8,791 bases of DNA from NCBI GenBank assembly GCA_021828925.1, contig JAJZCT010000112.1:1-8791 (forward strand), written 5' to 3'. The translations under genes and the position numbers were made by a program. Positions 7,406 through 8,791 of the stretch are shown in pieces (the stretch's first letter is position 1; every line of letters starts with the position of its first letter). This stretch comes from Planctomycetota bacterium (lineage in GTDB: Bacteria > Planctomycetota > Phycisphaerae > WQYP01). Under the pieces are notes generated by a model that searched no databases, was not told where the DNA came from, and was given only the letters and a program-made list of their open reading frames with translations.

Positions 7406-8593
7406 TTAACCCGTGCCGGCTCCCGCGGATACGTCCGCTTCCGGCAGTTCCAGCAGCCGGCGCACCGCTTGATTCATAATGTTCCCATCGCGCATTACCA
7501 GCATGTCCCGGGTGATTTGATCCTGCATATCCAGAATAAATTCACCTTTTTTTGTCACGTGCTTTAATACGTTGACGATGTTATTGGCATACATTTGACT
7601 GGCGTGAACCGGCAAAGTGGCGGTGAGATTGGTCGGCCCCAGAATGGTAACCCCCAGATGCGCCACGACTTCATCCGGACGTGTCAGCGAACAATTTCCG
7701 CCGCGCGCAGCCGCCAGGTCGATAATGATGGAACCGGCCTGCATTCCAGCCACCATCTGATCGGAAATCAGAATCGGCGCTTTTTTTCCGGGTACGGCCG
7801 CCGTTGAAATAACCACATCTGAATCACTGACGCTTTGAGCCATTAATTCGCGCTGCCGCTGTTGTTCCTCCGCGCTCTGCTGCCGGGCGTAACCGGACGG
7901 CGTTTGCGCTTCCGCCTCCTGCACCGGCAATTCGATGAATCGCGCACCAAGGCTTTGCACCTGCTCCTTGACGGCAGGCCTGACATCAAACGCACTGACC
8001 TGCGCCCCCAGCCGCCGGGACGTGGCAATTGCCTGTAAACCCGCGACACCAGCTCCGATCACAAACACTTTCGCCGGTGTTATCGTGCCGGCGGCGGTAA
8101 TCATCATGGGGAATATCTTTCCCAGCTTTTCCGCGGCAATCAATACTGCCTTGTAACCGGCCAGGCTGGCCATGGAGGACAACGCGTCCATGCTCTGGGC
8201 CCGGGTGATACGCGGCACAAGTTCCATCGCCAATAAGGTCACCCCGCACTGCGAAAGAACCCGCATGGCGGTTTTATCCGTCAGAGGGTCGGCAAAGCCA
8301 ATGATGTATGTGCCGCGCTTCAGTGCGGCCAATTCCGAGCGTTGCGCATCGGGATTGGCCCCCAACGCGTGAACCTGTACGAGAATGTCCGTCTGTTTGA
8401 CCAGTTCGACGCGGTCGGCCACGAGGGTTACACCAAGCTTCTCGTACACGGCATCGGAAAATCCGGCGGCAATTCCGGCACCGGATTCAATGCGCACGTC
8501 CAATCCGTGCTTTATGAGTCCCGCCGCCGCCGCCGGGGTCAGCGCCACCATTTTTTCGCCGGGCAAATTTTCTTTAATGGCTGAAACGATCAT
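7406..8593 (-). CDS. pntAA: NAD(P) transhydrogenase, alpha subunit part 1 (NAD-binding)
   Basis: This soluble domain I subunit binds NAD(H) on the cytoplasmic side and passes hydride to NADP+ held by PntB. Its 395 residues match the split-type family (R. rubrum about 384) and are close to alanine dehydrogenase. The N-terminal part has the KENLPGEKMVALTP signature (8-20). The segment PRITRAQSMDALSS (127-140) holds R128, Q133 and D136, aligning with the Arg-Gln-Asp catalytic loop (R127, Q132, D135 in R. rubrum). The Rossmann motif GAGVAGLQA (180-188) is followed by D203 at the end of beta-2. The mobile loop includes Y235 (SGYARQQ), and VPGKKAP (267-273) is also conserved. The last dozen residues are Ala/Gly-rich, where the fused E. 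coli protein would continue into its membrane part. ATG 8593 has GGAAG 7 nt upstream. It is the first gene of the pntAA-pntAB-pntB operon. Confidence 0.96.
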   Translation of the reverse strand: MIVSAIKENLPGEKMVALTPAAAAGLIKHGLDVRIESGAGIAAGFSDAVYEKLGVTLVADRVELVKQTDILVQVHALGANPDAQRSELAALKRGTYIIGFADPLTDKTAMRVLSQCGVTLLAMELVPRITRAQSMDALSSMASLAGYKAVLIAAEKLGKIFPMMITAAGTITPAKVFVIGAGVAGLQAIATSRRLGAQVSAFDVRPAVKEQVQSLGARFIELPVQEAEAQTPSGYARQQSAEEQQRQRELMAQSVSDSDVVISTAAVPGKKAPILISDQMVAGMQAGSIIIDLAAARGGNCSLTRPDEVVAHLGVTILGPTNLTATLPVHASQMYANNIVNVLKHVTKKGEFILDMQDQITRDMLVMRDGNIMNQAVRRLLELPEADVSAGAGTG

Positions 8594-8639
8594 AACAGGA
8601 CTTCCATATCTACAAGGATACTATGATCTCACCGTGGCA

Positions 8640-8668
8640 TTTATGCAAGCCGATATGATGCTAGCCAA
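8640..8668 (-). promoter_or_regulatory. Possible promoter of the pnt operon
   Basis: On the minus strand TTGGCT (8668-8663, 4 of 6 match) is followed after 17 bp by CATAAA (8645-8640, 4 of 6 match). Transcription would start near 8633, about 40 nt before the pntAA ATG. The match is weak, and other arrangements in this AT-richer stretch are possible. Confidence 0.3.
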
Positions 8669-8671
8669 TAT
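8648..8671 (-). repeat. Direct repeat ATATYGGCT, 15-bp spacing, upstream of pntAA
   Basis: On the minus strand ATATTGGCT (8671-8663) is repeated as ATATCGGCT (8656-8648), 8 of 9 bases identical and 15 bp apart start to start. The pair overlaps the predicted pnt promoter, so it may be a tandem regulator site. Chance remains possible at this length. Confidence 0.3.
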
Positions 8672-8731
8672 TCCAGCAAATGCAATCTGACTGCCACGTC
8701 CCGCTTCCAGGAATAAACAAATGCCATATTT

Positions 8732-8791
8732 TCAATATCTTAAGGCCTTGCGCCGGTTGATCAAATAAGTCGCATCAGTCCCCCCCTTCGC
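8732..8791 (-). CDS. Possible 3' end of an upstream minus-strand gene
   Basis: Reading inward from the right edge, one minus-strand frame stays open for 19 codons and ends at TGA (8734-8732). Its peptide end reads TDATYLINRRKALRY. The other two frames stop sooner. The sequence looks like a plausible basic C-terminus, but it is too short to identify and could be chance. If real, it lies 138 bp upstream of pntAA. Confidence 0.25.
   Translation of the reverse strand, partial: AKGGTDATYLINRRKALRY

Noticed and set aside
7357..8703. Repeated 11-mer GCCACGTCCCG at 7357-7367 and 8693-8703
   Set aside because: Two copies of a short GC-rich word in unrelated settings can arise by chance, and there is no third copy or symmetric placement.

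Overview
The window reads as chromosomal DNA of a GC-rich Gram-negative-type bacterium, most likely a planctomycete (Planctomycetota, Phycisphaerae-like). This rests on two things: the left-hand gene has the exported-domain style I associate with planctomycete ECF sigma factor or M56-type fusion proteins, and it sits beside a large lipoprotein alpha-L-rhamnosidase. The assignment is an inference from remembered family features; no search was run.

Left third (1-2372, + strand): a long open frame, probably cut by the left edge. It encodes a short basic cytoplasmic piece, one membrane helix, a large exported region and a C-terminal module that looks NTF2-like. It carries two in-frame A8 slippery tracts around its proline/glycine hinge. 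A 249-bp gap follows (2373-2621). It holds a terminator-like hairpin, a perfect 7+1+7 palindrome, a sigma70-like promoter and a clear ribosome binding site.

Middle (2622-5495, + strand): a complete GH78 alpha-L-rhamnosidase with a lipobox, all the usual domains and the expected acidic catalytic residues. It would remove terminal L-rhamnose from polysaccharides or glycosides outside the cytoplasm. No rhamnose uptake or catabolic genes lie next to it.

Right half (5528-8593, - strand, convergent with the rhamnosidase): a complete pntAA-pntAB-pntB operon for the three-subunit (split-alpha) proton-translocating NAD(P) transhydrogenase, which uses proton motive force to make NADPH from NADH. Its upstream region (8594-8731) has a 15-bp-spaced direct repeat overlapping a weak promoter. 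The last 60 bp may be the 3' end of another minus-strand gene.

The rhamnosidase and transhydrogenase are well supported. I found no RNA gene, CRISPR array, insertion sequence or phage gene, and no convincing novel multi-gene system. The most interesting parts are the membrane-anchored left-hand protein and the small regulatory-looking repeats.
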